A DNA stretch of 64,000 nt from contig NZ_JAVHJU010000003.1 of assembly GCF_031082405.1 (NCBI RefSeq), positions 65,219 to 129,218 of the forward strand. Reading direction: 5' to 3'. Source of the DNA: Amycolatopsis sp. A133. Lineage in GTDB: Bacteria; Actinomycetota; Actinomycetes; Mycobacteriales; Pseudonocardiaceae. The notes beneath the pieces are model-generated. The model was given only the letters and a program-made list of their open reading frames with translations. It had not been told where the DNA came from and made no database searches. Position numbers and translations under genes: made by a program. This document shows, piece by piece, positions 7,519-15,411 of the stretch (the stretch's first letter is position 1; each line of letters opens with the position of its first letter).

Positions 7519-9077
7519 TGGCTGATCTCCCATTCGATCGCGGGCAGTTTCACGCGCTCTCCGCCGATTTCCGTGAGGCGTCGGAGTCCTTGCGTCATGG
7601 CGAACAGTCCTTCGTTGCTCCACGCTACATCACCCAACAACTCGGTGACGAGTTCCGCGTCGGTAGTCGAATACTGACGAAGAGTCGCGGATTCCCAGTT
7701 TGCTTCGACCGCTCCCCCGTATCGGGCCCAGAATTCTTCGTCGTCGATGACGATCAGGCTGGCGAACTCGTAGTTCCCGCTCACGAGGTTCAGGCCGAAC
7801 CCGGTGCACTCCATCCGCAGGCGGCCGGGCTCGTCGAGGAGCCAGCGCATCGGCTCCGAGAGCCTGGTCGGGTGCATCGGGTCCGCGGTCAGAGTGTCGG
7901 CGACGGTGTTGTCCGCGTCCGGCCGGCCGAACAACTCCTCTTCCATCTCTCGTCGCAAAGTGGCGCCGATCTGGGTTTCTCGCCGGACGTCGGTTAGCGG
8001 CTGGTGGAAGCCCTTCGGGATGACGGCGAGTCGACGCGTGGCATTGAGTACGTGTCCGGAACGTTCCTGGACCAAGAGCACGTAGTCAGCTTCACCGCGG
8101 TAGGGGTCGGCCGGCCGAGCGATGGCCGTCAGCGCGAGGGCCCCACCTGCGCAGAGTCGGCCGCCGACGTCCAAGACCGAGCCGAGGTCGGGCAGGTAGC
8201 GATCGCGCAGAGGCAACGACGTCATATCGCCGGCTGCGAGCGCGTCCAGCAACTCACCTTCGAGCAGATCAATCGTCAACGCGTAGTGGACGAAGTGGTC
8301 CACGCCGAACGTGCCGCCGAGGTGGCGTTCATGGATGTCCGTGGTCAGCAGTCGGTAGAGCGGCGCGTTCATGAGCCGCGTGTTCATGGCCACCGTCTCG
8401 GCCAGCCGGTTAACAGCTGCATTAGTCGCGCGCTCGTCGAGCACCTGCCGCGGTTCCGTCCGGGCGCTCGCGATCGTGAGCCCGTCGTGCGGTGGGCGTA
8501 GTTCGCACGCCAGATCGAGCCAAGCAGCGCAGGTCAGGATGCTGGTGTTCACGGCCTGGTCATCACAGCTTCCGGCGTACAAGCCGTGGTCACCGTGGCG
8601 CCGGCCGTAGTACTCGGCGAGCGCATCGGCCACGGCGCGCTGATCGACCCACCCGCGGCGAGTGGCCCGGGCATACGCTTCGTGCGCGTCGACGCGTGCG
8701 GCCTGCTCGGCGACGGCGCGGCGCGCGGCTCCAGGGCTCCGGTAGGCGTGCTGGTCGAGCCATTCGAGGGCCGCGCCGACGTGGGGATCCGCGGCCAGTC
8801 GTCGGTCAGCTTCCTTCGCGTCCGGCCGAGTGTGGGTGGCCGGTCCTTCGCCGATCAGCTCGGCGAAGCGGGCGCGCTCGGCGTCCGACGCCCGTTCATA
8901 CGCGGTGTCGAGGACCTGTTGCATCTCCGACTGCGGGCGCAGGTCCGGCTTCCGGTGCCAGGACGCGACCGTACGCGCGCCAATACCGAGCTTTTCGGCG
9001 AATTTCTCGTTGCTCAGCCGCAACGCGGATTGCAACGCCGAAGCTGATCGCCCCGTCCATCCCCCGACCCGGCTCAT
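7515..9077 (-). CDS. HTH plus Nudix-like regulator, copy 2
   Basis: 520 aa from the ATG at 9077. An in-frame ATG at 9125 exists, but it would encode its first 16 residues from an 11-bp tandem repeat that looks regulatory, so I prefer 9077. Residues 10-60 form an XRE-type helix-turn-helix (SNEKFAEKLGIGARTVASW). The rest parallels copy 1: QAVNTSILTCAAWLDLAC in the middle, and YVLLVQERS, LAVIPKGFHQPL and RREMEEELFGR in the Nudix-like part, then RLRMECTGFGLNLVSGNYE. The Nudix box is again imperfect. The pair probably arose by ancient duplication, since the HTH ends differ more than the C-terminal parts. It is the first gene of an operon with the cupin gene. Confidence 0.75.
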   Translation of the reverse strand: MSRVGGWTGRSASALQSALRLSNEKFAEKLGIGARTVASWHRKPDLRPQSEMQQVLDTAYERASDAERARFAELIGEGPATHTRPDAKEADRRLAADPHVGAALEWLDQHAYRSPGAARRAVAEQAARVDAHEAYARATRRGWVDQRAVADALAEYYGRRHGDHGLYAGSCDDQAVNTSILTCAAWLDLACELRPPHDGLTIASARTEPRQVLDERATNAAVNRLAETVAMNTRLMNAPLYRLLTTDIHERHLGGTFGVDHFVHYALTIDLLEGELLDALAAGDMTSLPLRDRYLPDLGSVLDVGGRLCAGGALALTAIARPADPYRGEADYVLLVQERSGHVLNATRRLAVIPKGFHQPLTDVRRETQIGATLRREMEEELFGRPDADNTVADTLTADPMHPTRLSEPMRWLLDEPGRLRMECTGFGLNLVSGNYEFASLIVIDDEEFWARYGGAVEANWESATLRQYSTTDAELVTELLGDVAWSNEGLFAMTQGLRRLTEIGGERVKLPAIEWEISQ

Positions 9078-9095
9078 CGCAGCCCCGAAACGCTC

Positions 9096-9150
9096 TTGTG
9101 CAGTGGATATGCAGTGGTTGTGCACTGCTTCGGCACTGGTTGTGCATGGG
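9096..9150. repeat. five tandem 11-bp repeats upstream of HTH-Nudix copy 2
   Basis: Five contiguous 11-bp units run from 9096 to 9150: TTGTGCAGTGG, ATATGCAGTGG, TTGTGCACTGC, TTCGGCACTGG and TTGTGCATGGG. The consensus is TTGTGCASTGG. The period of one helical turn places all units on one DNA face. The array ends 18 bp upstream of the preferred start at 9077, where a repressor or activator array would sit. It is probably the binding site of a regulator, perhaps the product of the gene itself. Confidence 0.62.
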
Positions 9151-9221
9151 AACGGACGCCGTTTCGGCCTTGAATTCTAGGTATGGAAATCACCTGGTTC
9201 ACCAGCCCGAATCGCCCGCCG

Positions 9222-9602
9222 CTATCGCTTCGGCTTCACGTGCTCGACCACGGTCGCGAGGCTCGTTTGGACGTCCTCAAGACGGTCGGTGATCTCGGCC
9301 AGGCGCTGTTCGAGGGCGTCCAGCCGGGACCACAGCTCGTGACCGTCGTCGGCCGGCTCGTCCGGATGCGGCGGTGTGCGATTTTGCAGCACTGCCAGCA
9401 GATGTTGCGGGTGCCAGCCCAGCGTCGTCGACAGCGCTTCGAGCGTGCGCGCGCTCCGGCGGCGCTCCACCGTGTGGTGCTGGAGCTCGCGCACGATCGC
9501 CTGCGACACGTGCGATCGCTCGGCCAGCTCGCGTTGTCGCCAGCCGAGTTCGTTCACGCGCATGTTGATCGCCTTGGCGACTGCCGCCCAGTCCTCCGTC
9601 AC
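9222..9602 (-). CDS. XRE-family repressor-like protein with C-terminal coiled coil
   Basis: 126 aa. Residues 8-65 form a Cro/CI-type helix-turn-helix (RVNELGWRQRELAERSHVSQ, IVRELQHH, then LEALSTTLGW). Residues 88-122 are a heptad-like helix (LWSRLDALEQRLAEITDRLE), likely a dimerisation coiled coil. The gene is divergent from the transfer operon that starts at 9759, and the AT-rich gap between them carries two TGAAATCA octamers. The arrangement resembles the repressor/transfer-gene pairs that keep actinomycete conjugative elements quiet, so this is a good candidate for the element's master repressor. Confidence 0.78.
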   Translation of the reverse strand: MTEDWAAVAKAINMRVNELGWRQRELAERSHVSQAIVRELQHHTVERRRSARTLEALSTTLGWHPQHLLAVLQNRTPPHPDEPADDGHELWSRLDALEQRLAEITDRLEDVQTSLATVVEHVKPKR

Positions 9603-9713
9603 GTATTCCTCCGCGCTCCGCCTCAGCGCCGAGATTAGCGGTTCTTCAAGCCTTCACCACGTCGCCTAGCACTTCGTCGGCGGCGCGTCGGACAAACGCG
9701 CCCTCCGAAGAGC

Positions 9714-9741
9714 TGAAATCAACAACATAATCTTGAAATCA
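9714..9741. promoter_or_regulatory. two TGAAATCA repeats 20 bp apart in the divergent control region
   Basis: The octamer TGAAATCA occurs at 9714-9721 and again at 9734-9741, exactly two helical turns apart, in an AT-rich stretch (9700-9758) unlike its surroundings. The second copy lies in a small dyad (AATCT...AGATT, 9729-9748). The location between the coiled-coil HTH gene (leftward) and the transfer operon (rightward), and the third copy at 5557, make it a candidate operator of the HTH protein. Confidence 0.45.
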
Positions 9742-9758
9742 TCAGATTAGTCTTTCTC

Positions 9759-9947
9759 ATGAACTCGCAGATCACCCTTCACACCATTCGAGAAGCGGCC
9801 TGGCTGCTCGGCGTGTCCCGCGCTGCGGTGAGCCGGGCGATCCGGACCCGCGAGGTGCGCGCCACCCGCTGCCGTTCCGGGCTCCGCGTGTCGTCGACCG
9901 AGCTGGCCCGACTGCTCGGCTCACGTCAGGCCGGAGGTGCCGCATGA
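9759..9947 (+). CDS. small HTH protein of excisionase/MerR-like type
   Basis: 62 aa. One winged helix-turn-helix (TIREAAWLLGVSRAAVSRAI, then RVSSTELARLL) covers nearly the whole protein, as in the small Xis-type proteins of actinomycete integrative elements. It is the first gene of the rightward operon and its stop overlaps the WhiB start as ATGA. It could be a recombination directionality factor for the serine integrase 4 kb downstream, or a transcription factor for the operon; sequence cannot decide. Confidence 0.68.
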   Translation: MNSQITLHTIREAAWLLGVSRAAVSRAIRTREVRATRCRSGLRVSSTELARLLGSRQAGGAA

Positions 9948-10279
9948 GCGCCGACGACCTGCGCCTGATCGGGATCGCGTGGCGGCTGGACCGGCTGCGC
10001 TGGGTGCCGACCGATGTCCTGACCGACGTCGTGACCAGCGAGGGAGCCTGCATGTGGCCTCCGCCGGACGACGGGCCACCCGACGCGAGCAACGACGCCC
10101 AGCTGGCCGAGCGGCTGTGCGGCGGGTGCCCTGTCCGGGACGAGTGCCTGGAGCTGGAGTTGCGGACGGCCAGCGTCGACACAGTCGGCGTTTGGGGCGG
10201 GCTGACCGACGACGACCGGCGCGCGCTGCACCCGCTCTGGCTGCGGCGTGGCGAGCGGACCGATCGGGGTGCGCGATGA
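9944..10279 (+). CDS. WhiB-family iron-sulfur regulator
   Basis: 111 aa. Four cysteines occur in the WhiB order: C36 (ACMWPP), C59 and C62 (LCGGCPVRDEC) and C68, followed by the GVWGGLTDDDRR turn that defines the family. WhiB-like proteins bind a [4Fe-4S] cluster and act with the primary sigma factor. The N-terminus is somewhat long, and the charged C-terminus (RRGERTDRGAR) may contact DNA. Start and stop overlap both neighbours by four bases. WhiB genes are common in actinobacterial phages and conjugative elements, where they probably tune transfer or host transcription. Confidence 0.85.
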   Translation: MSADDLRLIGIAWRLDRLRWVPTDVLTDVVTSEGACMWPPPDDGPPDASNDAQLAERLCGGCPVRDECLELELRTASVDTVGVWGGLTDDDRRALHPLWLRRGERTDRGAR

Positions 10280-10605
10280 ACGGACTCATCGTGACGCCCA
10301 CGCAGATCCTCGCCGGTGTCGGCGTGCTGCTCGTGCTGTTCTGGGTCTGGCGGGCCGGTTCCCGCCGGGCGAAGGCTGCCGCCGAAGCCGCTCGGAGCGG
10401 GGCGCGGCTCGTGTCGCTGGTCGGGCGAGTGCTGTTCAACGCCGGGTTGATCGTGGCCGTCCAGTGGGTGGTGATCGCACACCCCGGTAGCCCGTGGCTG
10501 CTGTTCGCCGTGCTCGGGCTGCCGGCGCTGTTCGCGTCCTACGCGCTGACCCGCGCCATGACCGTGACCACGGTCGACACCTCGAAGCGGGGTGGTCGGC
10601 GATGA
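10276..10605 (+). CDS. small membrane protein of the transfer operon (Spd-like)
   Basis: 109 aa, ATG overlapping the WhiB stop (ATGA). Three hydrophobic stretches are visible: residues 8-25 (ILAGVGVLLVLFWVW), 52-68 (LFNAGLIVAVQWVVIA) and 73-90 (LLFAVLGLPALFASYAL), with a basic loop after the first. Such small multi-span proteins upstream of TraB-type genes in actinomycete elements are called spread (Spd) proteins and are needed for distribution of the element within the recipient mycelium. Assignment is by position and topology, not by a diagnostic motif. Confidence 0.62.
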   Translation: MNGLIVTPTQILAGVGVLLVLFWVWRAGSRRAKAAAEAARSGARLVSLVGRVLFNAGLIVAVQWVVIAHPGSPWLLFAVLGLPALFASYALTRAMTVTTVDTSKRGGRR

Positions 10606-11300
10606 ACCGGGCGCAACGGCTCGCACAAGACGCGGCCGAAGCCGCGGAGGTGCGCGCGTACCAGACCGATCCGGACGTCGTCGCGCTGCGGATCGAGCGT
10701 GTCCGGCGGCAGGTCGACTGGATGTGCTGGTCCGGGATCGTTCTCGGGCTCGCCTTCACGATGACCAACGTCCAAGGGTTCGCGTCTGCTGGCACGCGGC
10801 CGGGGTCGCTGCCGTGGCTTGCGGCATGGGTCCTGGACCCCACTGTCTCGCTTGTTCTGCTCGCGATTCTGCGGGCAGAACAAGTGACGGCGCGGTACCA
10901 GGTCCGGACGGGCGTCTGGGTGCGGCGGGCGAAGTGGTTCACGCTCGCGGCCACCTACGTCATGAACACCTGGACGTCGTTTGCCGCCGGGGAGGCTGCC
11001 GCCATCGTGCTGCATTCGGTGCCGCCGCTCGTCGTGTTCGTCGCCGTCGAGGCGATCACCGACCTGCGGGAGAAGCTCACCGATGCCGTGCTGGTCGCGG
11101 CTGAACGGCACGCCGGTCAGGAAGAGCCCGTAAAAGCTGGGCGGCGCGTGCTGTTCGCCGATTACCTCGCTATCGCTCGGGAGATGTGGACGCCTGACGT
11201 CGAGATCACGCCAGCGTGGGTGCGACGGGCTACCGGCTGCTCGCGTGGCCTCTCGCCCCGGCTGGCCAGGGCACTGCGGTCGGAGGTGGGCAATGGCTGA
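10602..11300 (+). CDS. membrane protein with C-terminal helical domain (SpdB/DUF2637-like)
   Basis: 232 aa, start ATG overlapping the previous stop as ATGA. Hydrophobic helices lie near residues 40-58 (WSGIVLGLAFTMTNVQGFA), 65-85, 105-125 and 130-148 (IVLHSVPPLVVFVAVEAI). The C-terminal 60 residues are soluble and end in a small helical domain (ITPAWVRRATGCSRGLSPRL). The four-helix membrane core followed by a soluble domain matches DUF2637-type proteins encoded just before traB in actinomycete integrative elements. Probably part of the transfer or spreading machinery. Confidence 0.68.
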   Translation: MNRAQRLAQDAAEAAEVRAYQTDPDVVALRIERVRRQVDWMCWSGIVLGLAFTMTNVQGFASAGTRPGSLPWLAAWVLDPTVSLVLLAILRAEQVTARYQVRTGVWVRRAKWFTLAATYVMNTWTSFAAGEAAAIVLHSVPPLVVFVAVEAITDLREKLTDAVLVAAERHAGQEEPVKAGRRVLFADYLAIAREMWTPDVEITPAWVRRATGCSRGLSPRLARALRSEVGNG

Positions 11301-13428
11301 CTCATTGCCGGTCAAAGCCGATCCCGTGCTCGACGGCGAGTTGGTCGACGACACGTTGCCTCAACCGCGTCGGCGAGAGCCGAAGACGAACCGCTTCGTG
11401 TTGTGGTGGCGGCATTCGCCGCGGGTACCGCTGTGGCTCAAGACCAAGCCTCAGGCCGTTCAAGCCTGTAAGGACGCGGTTGTCTGGCTCGTGAAGTCGC
11501 CGTGGCGATACGTCGGTGCCGTTGTTCGCGGGCTGGTCGCCGGTGTGCGTTGGTGGCGCGGATGGGTCACCGTGCGGGACTACCGGACGGCGGCCGAAGA
11601 GTCGGAGAAGCTGGCCGACAAGTTCACGGAGATTCGGGCGCTCACGTTGTTCCGGTGGAAGGTCACCGGTGCCGTCGTGGTCGTTGCCACGCTCGCGGTA
11701 GCTGTCGTGAACCTCGTGTACGACGCTGATCCTCTGTGGATCGGCGGAGCCGCCGCGTCCGTGGCGCTCGCGATCCTCGGGCGCAGGAAGGACGGCAGCC
11801 CCGGTCGCAAGCCGGCGCTTGCCGGGCCGCGGACGTTGACCTGGACGATGGACCCGCAGGTCTTGGTGGACGCGTTCCGGGACGCAAAGCTGATCGGCAA
11901 GGACGAGGCGTTGCGGCTCGTCGAGCGCGCGACGCGTGTCGGCGACGGCTGGGCAATCACCGTCGACCTTCCGGCCACCCGCAAAGCGGCTGACGTCGTG
12001 AAGAACCGGGACGCACTCGCGTCGGCGCTCGCCGTCGATGAGGTCCAACTGATTGTCGAACGGGTCCGCGGCAACGGTGGGCACGCCGGGCGGGTGTCGA
12101 TGTGGGTGGCCGATGAGGACCCGTACGCCTCACCGCCGTTGCGGACGCCGCTGCTCGGCGTGGCGCAGTGGGATGCGTGGCGGCCGATCCCGTTCGGACG
12201 GGATGCGCGAGATCGGCGGATTGACCTGCCGTTGGTGTGGACGTCTCTGCTGGTCGGTGCCATTCCCCGGCAGGGCAAGACCTTCGCTGCGCGGCTCGCG
12301 GCGGCCGGGCTCATCCTGGACGCCTGGGTGCGGCTGTACGTGGCGGACTTCAAGGCCGGGAAGGACTGGGACGCGGCCGGCCTGGTAGCGCATCGGTTCA
12401 TGTCCGGCGACGAACCCGAACACGTCCTGGCGCTTGTGGACTGGCTGATTGAGCTGGTCGGCGAAGTTCAGACGCGGTTCCGGCGGATGCGCGACCTGGA
12501 CGACCTGACGTGTCCGGAATCGAAGGTCACGCCGGAGATGTCCCGCGACAAGGCGCTGAACATGCCCATTACGGCCATCTTCATCGATGAGGTTCAGGTT
12601 CCCCTAGAAGACCGCACACCCGTTGACGTGCAAGGAAAGAAGCTCACCGCAGGCGAGTACGTCGGCGAGTTGCTGACGTGGCTGGCGAAGAAGGGACCGG
12701 CCGCCGGGATCGTGCTCGTGCTGGCGACACAGCGGCCGGACTCCAAGACGATCCCGTCCGGGCTGCGGGCTGTGCTCGGGTCGCGGTTCGCGCAGCGGGT
12801 GATGGACTGGCGCGACTCGAACATCGTGCTCGGCGAGCAGATGAACACGCGCGGATTCGACTCGTCCCGGCTGCTCCCCTCTCACAAGGGCGTCGGCATC
12901 CTGCGGCCGGACGGTGACACGTCAGCCGGCGCCGATGTGCTGGCCATGACGGTCCGGACGTACTACATGCCGAACGAGGACTGGCGGACCATCTGCGAAC
13001 AGGGCCGGACGCTGCGCGAAGCGGCTGGGATGCTCACCGGGCACGCGGCCGGACAGGACACCTTGCCGGTCCTTGACCACGCGGCCGCGGTCAAGGCAAT
13101 CGGCGCAGGTCACGCGGTTGACGCGGTTCAGTCAGCTGGTGAGCTGCCCGAGGTGCTCGCGTCGCTCGTCGAGTACCTGGGCGATGACCTGAGCCCGGAC
13201 GGCAGGGACTTCGTACCAACGGCCGAGCTGTTGAGCGCTCTGGAGATCGACCGGAAGGCGTTCGCGCAGCAGATGACCGACGCGGGATGCCGGCCGACAC
13301 GAGACCGCGTGACCAGCGAAGACGGCGAGATACGGCAGGTACGCGGGTACCTCACGGCTGAAATCAGGAGCGCTATCGACCGCGCGACCACGGGCACCGG
13401 TGCGGCAGACGAGGACGATCAGCGATGA
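11293..13428 (+). CDS. FtsK/SpoIIIE-type DNA translocase (TraB-like conjugative transfer protein)
   Basis: 711 aa from the ATG at 11293, preceded by GGAGG and overlapping the previous stop. The N-terminus has membrane segments near residues 110-155 (VTGAVVVVATLAVAVVNLVY, then IGGAAASVALAIL). The ATPase core carries Walker A GAIPRQGKT near residue 322 and Walker B ITAIFIDE near 430, followed by LVLATQRPDSKTI, typical of FtsK-like motors. A C-terminal wing-like region follows. In actinomycetes a single hexameric TraB-type motor moves double-stranded DNA between cells, unlike type IV secretion. The gene sits in the expected place after the Spd-like genes. Confidence 0.88.
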   Translation: MADSLPVKADPVLDGELVDDTLPQPRRREPKTNRFVLWWRHSPRVPLWLKTKPQAVQACKDAVVWLVKSPWRYVGAVVRGLVAGVRWWRGWVTVRDYRTAAEESEKLADKFTEIRALTLFRWKVTGAVVVVATLAVAVVNLVYDADPLWIGGAAASVALAILGRRKDGSPGRKPALAGPRTLTWTMDPQVLVDAFRDAKLIGKDEALRLVERATRVGDGWAITVDLPATRKAADVVKNRDALASALAVDEVQLIVERVRGNGGHAGRVSMWVADEDPYASPPLRTPLLGVAQWDAWRPIPFGRDARDRRIDLPLVWTSLLVGAIPRQGKTFAARLAAAGLILDAWVRLYVADFKAGKDWDAAGLVAHRFMSGDEPEHVLALVDWLIELVGEVQTRFRRMRDLDDLTCPESKVTPEMSRDKALNMPITAIFIDEVQVPLEDRTPVDVQGKKLTAGEYVGELLTWLAKKGPAAGIVLVLATQRPDSKTIPSGLRAVLGSRFAQRVMDWRDSNIVLGEQMNTRGFDSSRLLPSHKGVGILRPDGDTSAGADVLAMTVRTYYMPNEDWRTICEQGRTLREAAGMLTGHAAGQDTLPVLDHAAAVKAIGAGHAVDAVQSAGELPEVLASLVEYLGDDLSPDGRDFVPTAELLSALEIDRKAFAQQMTDAGCRPTRDRVTSEDGEIRQVRGYLTAEIRSAIDRATTGTGAADEDDQR

Positions 13429-13589
13429 GCGCCGCTCGTTCCGAAGAACCGCCGATCCGGGTTATCCTACCTGCGGGATTGCCTGAGCTAACGCCTGCTG
13501 TCGCGCGTGCACTGCTGGCCGTTCTGATCGAGGTTACTGAGGTGCCGGTGCTGGACGTTCCGGCGGAGGAGGTGAACCGTGGCAGCTGA
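13425..13589 (+). CDS. 54-aa hypothetical protein between the translocase and integrase genes
   Basis: A short open frame starts at an ATG that overlaps the translocase stop (ATGA) and ends inside the integrase start region, overlapping it by 11 bp. The product is proline/leucine-rich and acidic (PIRVILPAGLPELTPAVARA, LDVPAEEVNRGS). The overlaps on both sides and the preserved coding pattern support a real gene. No family recognised. Its position just before an integrase could suit a recombination accessory factor, but this is speculation. Confidence 0.55.
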   Translation: MSAARSEEPPIRVILPAGLPELTPAVARALLAVLIEVTEVPVLDVPAEEVNRGS

Positions 13590-15333
13590 AATCATCAGCG
13601 ACCCGTGGTCGACCCTGGACGACATTCTGGGTCTTGAGGTCGCCGACGTGGCGGACGACGGGATCGGGGCGTTGGCGGGCTACGGCCGGTGCTCGACTGA
13701 GGACAACCAGGACCCGGAGACCTCGCGCGGCTGGCAGTTCGGGAACGCGCGCAAGTTCGTCGAGCCGCTCGGCGGGCAGATCGTGGCGGAGTTCTTCGAC
13801 ATTGGCCAGTCGCGCTCCGTCCCGTGGGAACGGAGAACCGAGAGCGCGCGGCTGCTCGCCGAGTTGAAGAATCCGCGCCGTGGGTGGAATGCCATCGTGG
13901 TCGGTGAAGGCACCCGCTGTTGGTTCGGTAACCAGTTCTCGCTTATCGCGCCGAAGTTTGCCGCGTACGGCGTGGACCTGTGGGTGCCGGAGCTGGGCGG
14001 GAAGTACGACGCGCGGAACCCGTCGCACAAGATGCTGATGAGCGTGCTCGGCGGGATGAGCGAGTCCGAGCGGCAACACGTCCAAGCGCGCGTCCGTGCA
14101 GCGATGGACGCGCAGGTGATCAACGAAGGACGACACCAAGGCGGCCGGGCGCCGTACGGGTACATCGTCGTCGACAGTGGACCCCACCCGAATCCGCGGA
14201 AGGCTGCCGAAGGGTTCAAGTTGCGCGCTTTGGCGCTCGACGAGACGACGGCGGAGGTGGTGCGCCGGATCTTCGCCGAGTACCTGGACGGCAACGGTGA
14301 CCGAGCGATCGCCAACCTGCTCAATCGGGACGGCATCCCTTGTCCCTCCGCGCACCGGCGGGACCAGAACCGACACCGACTTGCCGATGGCTGGCAAGGC
14401 AGCTCGGTCCGGGCAATCTTGGACAACCCGCGATACACCGGCTACGCGATCTTCGGGCGCTGGACGAAACACGAGACGCTGCTCGACCCTGAGGACGTCG
14501 CCGCGGGCCACGTGGTGCGGTTCAAGCGCGCTGCTCCCGACCGGATCGTACGGTCACGCGTGCAGGCACATCCGGCGATCGTGTCCGTGGAGACGTTCAC
14601 GCAAGCTCAGCTTCTCCGCCGCTCGAAGTCGGCGGGTGGGTTGAAGACGGCGCGCAAGGCCGAGCGCGGCGGCCGGAAGACTGCGCGGGCGTACCTCCTG
14701 CGCGGTCTGCTCCGCTGCGGGGTGTGTGGCCGGAAGATGCAAGGCGCCACGATCAGGAAGGGCGCCTACTACCGTTGTACGTCACGGACCATGGCGCCCA
14801 GCTCACCAAAACGGGCGGACCACCCGAAGACGGTCAACCTGCGCGAGGGCGTGGTCGTCGGGGCGATCAACGGATGGCTTCATGAACTGTTCCACCCGGA
14901 CAACCGCGACCGAACGGCGGCCGCACTACTCGGATCGGACGGCAGTCAAGCCAACGGTGGTCCGCTCGAAGCGGCGCGAAACAGGCTGGCGGACGCAGAG
15001 GCGAGGCTTCAGCGGTATCAGGCCGCGATCGCGGCCGGCGTCGAGCCCGAAGCACTCGTCGACCCGATCAACCAGGCACAAGCCGAACGAGCCGCCGCGA
15101 AAGCACAGATCGAGAGCGTCCCAGCCGACTCGACCGTAAGCCGCGCCGAGATCTACGCGAGGATCGATGCTCTCGGCGACGTCTGCGGGACACTGGCCGA
15201 GGCAACGACGGCTGGCATGAGCCGCGTGTACCGAGCGTTGAACCTGGAGCTACGCTACGAACCAAAAGAGCTGGCCGTCTATGCGACGACCAGCCCAGGT
15301 GTAGATAGTGCGTGTGTCCGAGGACCGAGTTGA
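13579..15333 (+). CDS. large serine recombinase (element integrase 1)
   Basis: 584 aa from GTG 13579, with GGAGGAGG upstream. The catalytic domain starts GYGRCSTEDNQDP, with the nucleophile at S39, continues through LGGMSESERQ, and is followed by the recombinase domain (RAPYGYI, RIFAEYLDGNGDRAIANLLN, ILDNPRYTG). A zinc-ribbon (LRCGVCGRKM ... YYRC, near 377-400) and a C-terminal coiled coil complete the layout of phage-type large serine integrases. These enzymes join short attP and attB sites without host factors and need a directionality factor for excision. The last codons overlap a 10-bp match to the tRNA-Leu 3' end at 53521, so the attachment site may lie at the gene end. Confidence 0.9.
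   Translation: MAAEIISDPWSTLDDILGLEVADVADDGIGALAGYGRCSTEDNQDPETSRGWQFGNARKFVEPLGGQIVAEFFDIGQSRSVPWERRTESARLLAELKNPRRGWNAIVVGEGTRCWFGNQFSLIAPKFAAYGVDLWVPELGGKYDARNPSHKMLMSVLGGMSESERQHVQARVRAAMDAQVINEGRHQGGRAPYGYIVVDSGPHPNPRKAAEGFKLRALALDETTAEVVRRIFAEYLDGNGDRAIANLLNRDGIPCPSAHRRDQNRHRLADGWQGSSVRAILDNPRYTGYAIFGRWTKHETLLDPEDVAAGHVVRFKRAAPDRIVRSRVQAHPAIVSVETFTQAQLLRRSKSAGGLKTARKAERGGRKTARAYLLRGLLRCGVCGRKMQGATIRKGAYYRCTSRTMAPSSPKRADHPKTVNLREGVVVGAINGWLHELFHPDNRDRTAAALLGSDGSQANGGPLEAARNRLADAEARLQRYQAAIAAGVEPEALVDPINQAQAERAAAKAQIESVPADSTVSRAEIYARIDALGDVCGTLAEATTAGMSRVYRALNLELRYEPKELAVYATTSPGVDSACVRGPS
15314..15323. other. candidate attachment-site copy (10 bp shared with tRNA-Leu 3' end)
   Basis: GTGTCCGAGG at 15314-15323 is identical to 53521-53530, which spans the 3' acceptor end of the tRNA-Leu gene. 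Each copy is at or just after the end of a serine recombinase gene (the last codons of integrase 1; 36 bp after recombinase 2). Ten bases can match by chance in 64 kb, so support comes from location, not length. If real, it would separate element A (left) from element B (15.3-53.5 kb). Confidence 0.35.
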
Positions 15334-15411
15334 TCTATAACCCCACCCTGAAGTTCGCCACGGACCTGCAGCTTAAGTGACTAAGAATAGTTCGCAGGCT
15401 GGGGAGGCTCC

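Noticed and set aside
9096..9150. The tandem repeats as a CRISPR array
   Set aside because: The units are 11 bp and contiguous with no spacers, and no cas genes are present. No CRISPR array was seen anywhere in the window.
9183..9638. A plus-strand gene of 151 codons
   Set aside because: It runs antisense to the coiled-coil HTH gene, whose helix-turn-helix is clear.
13534..14511. A 325-codon open frame on the minus strand
   Set aside because: Antisense of integrase 1, which has clear catalytic motifs.
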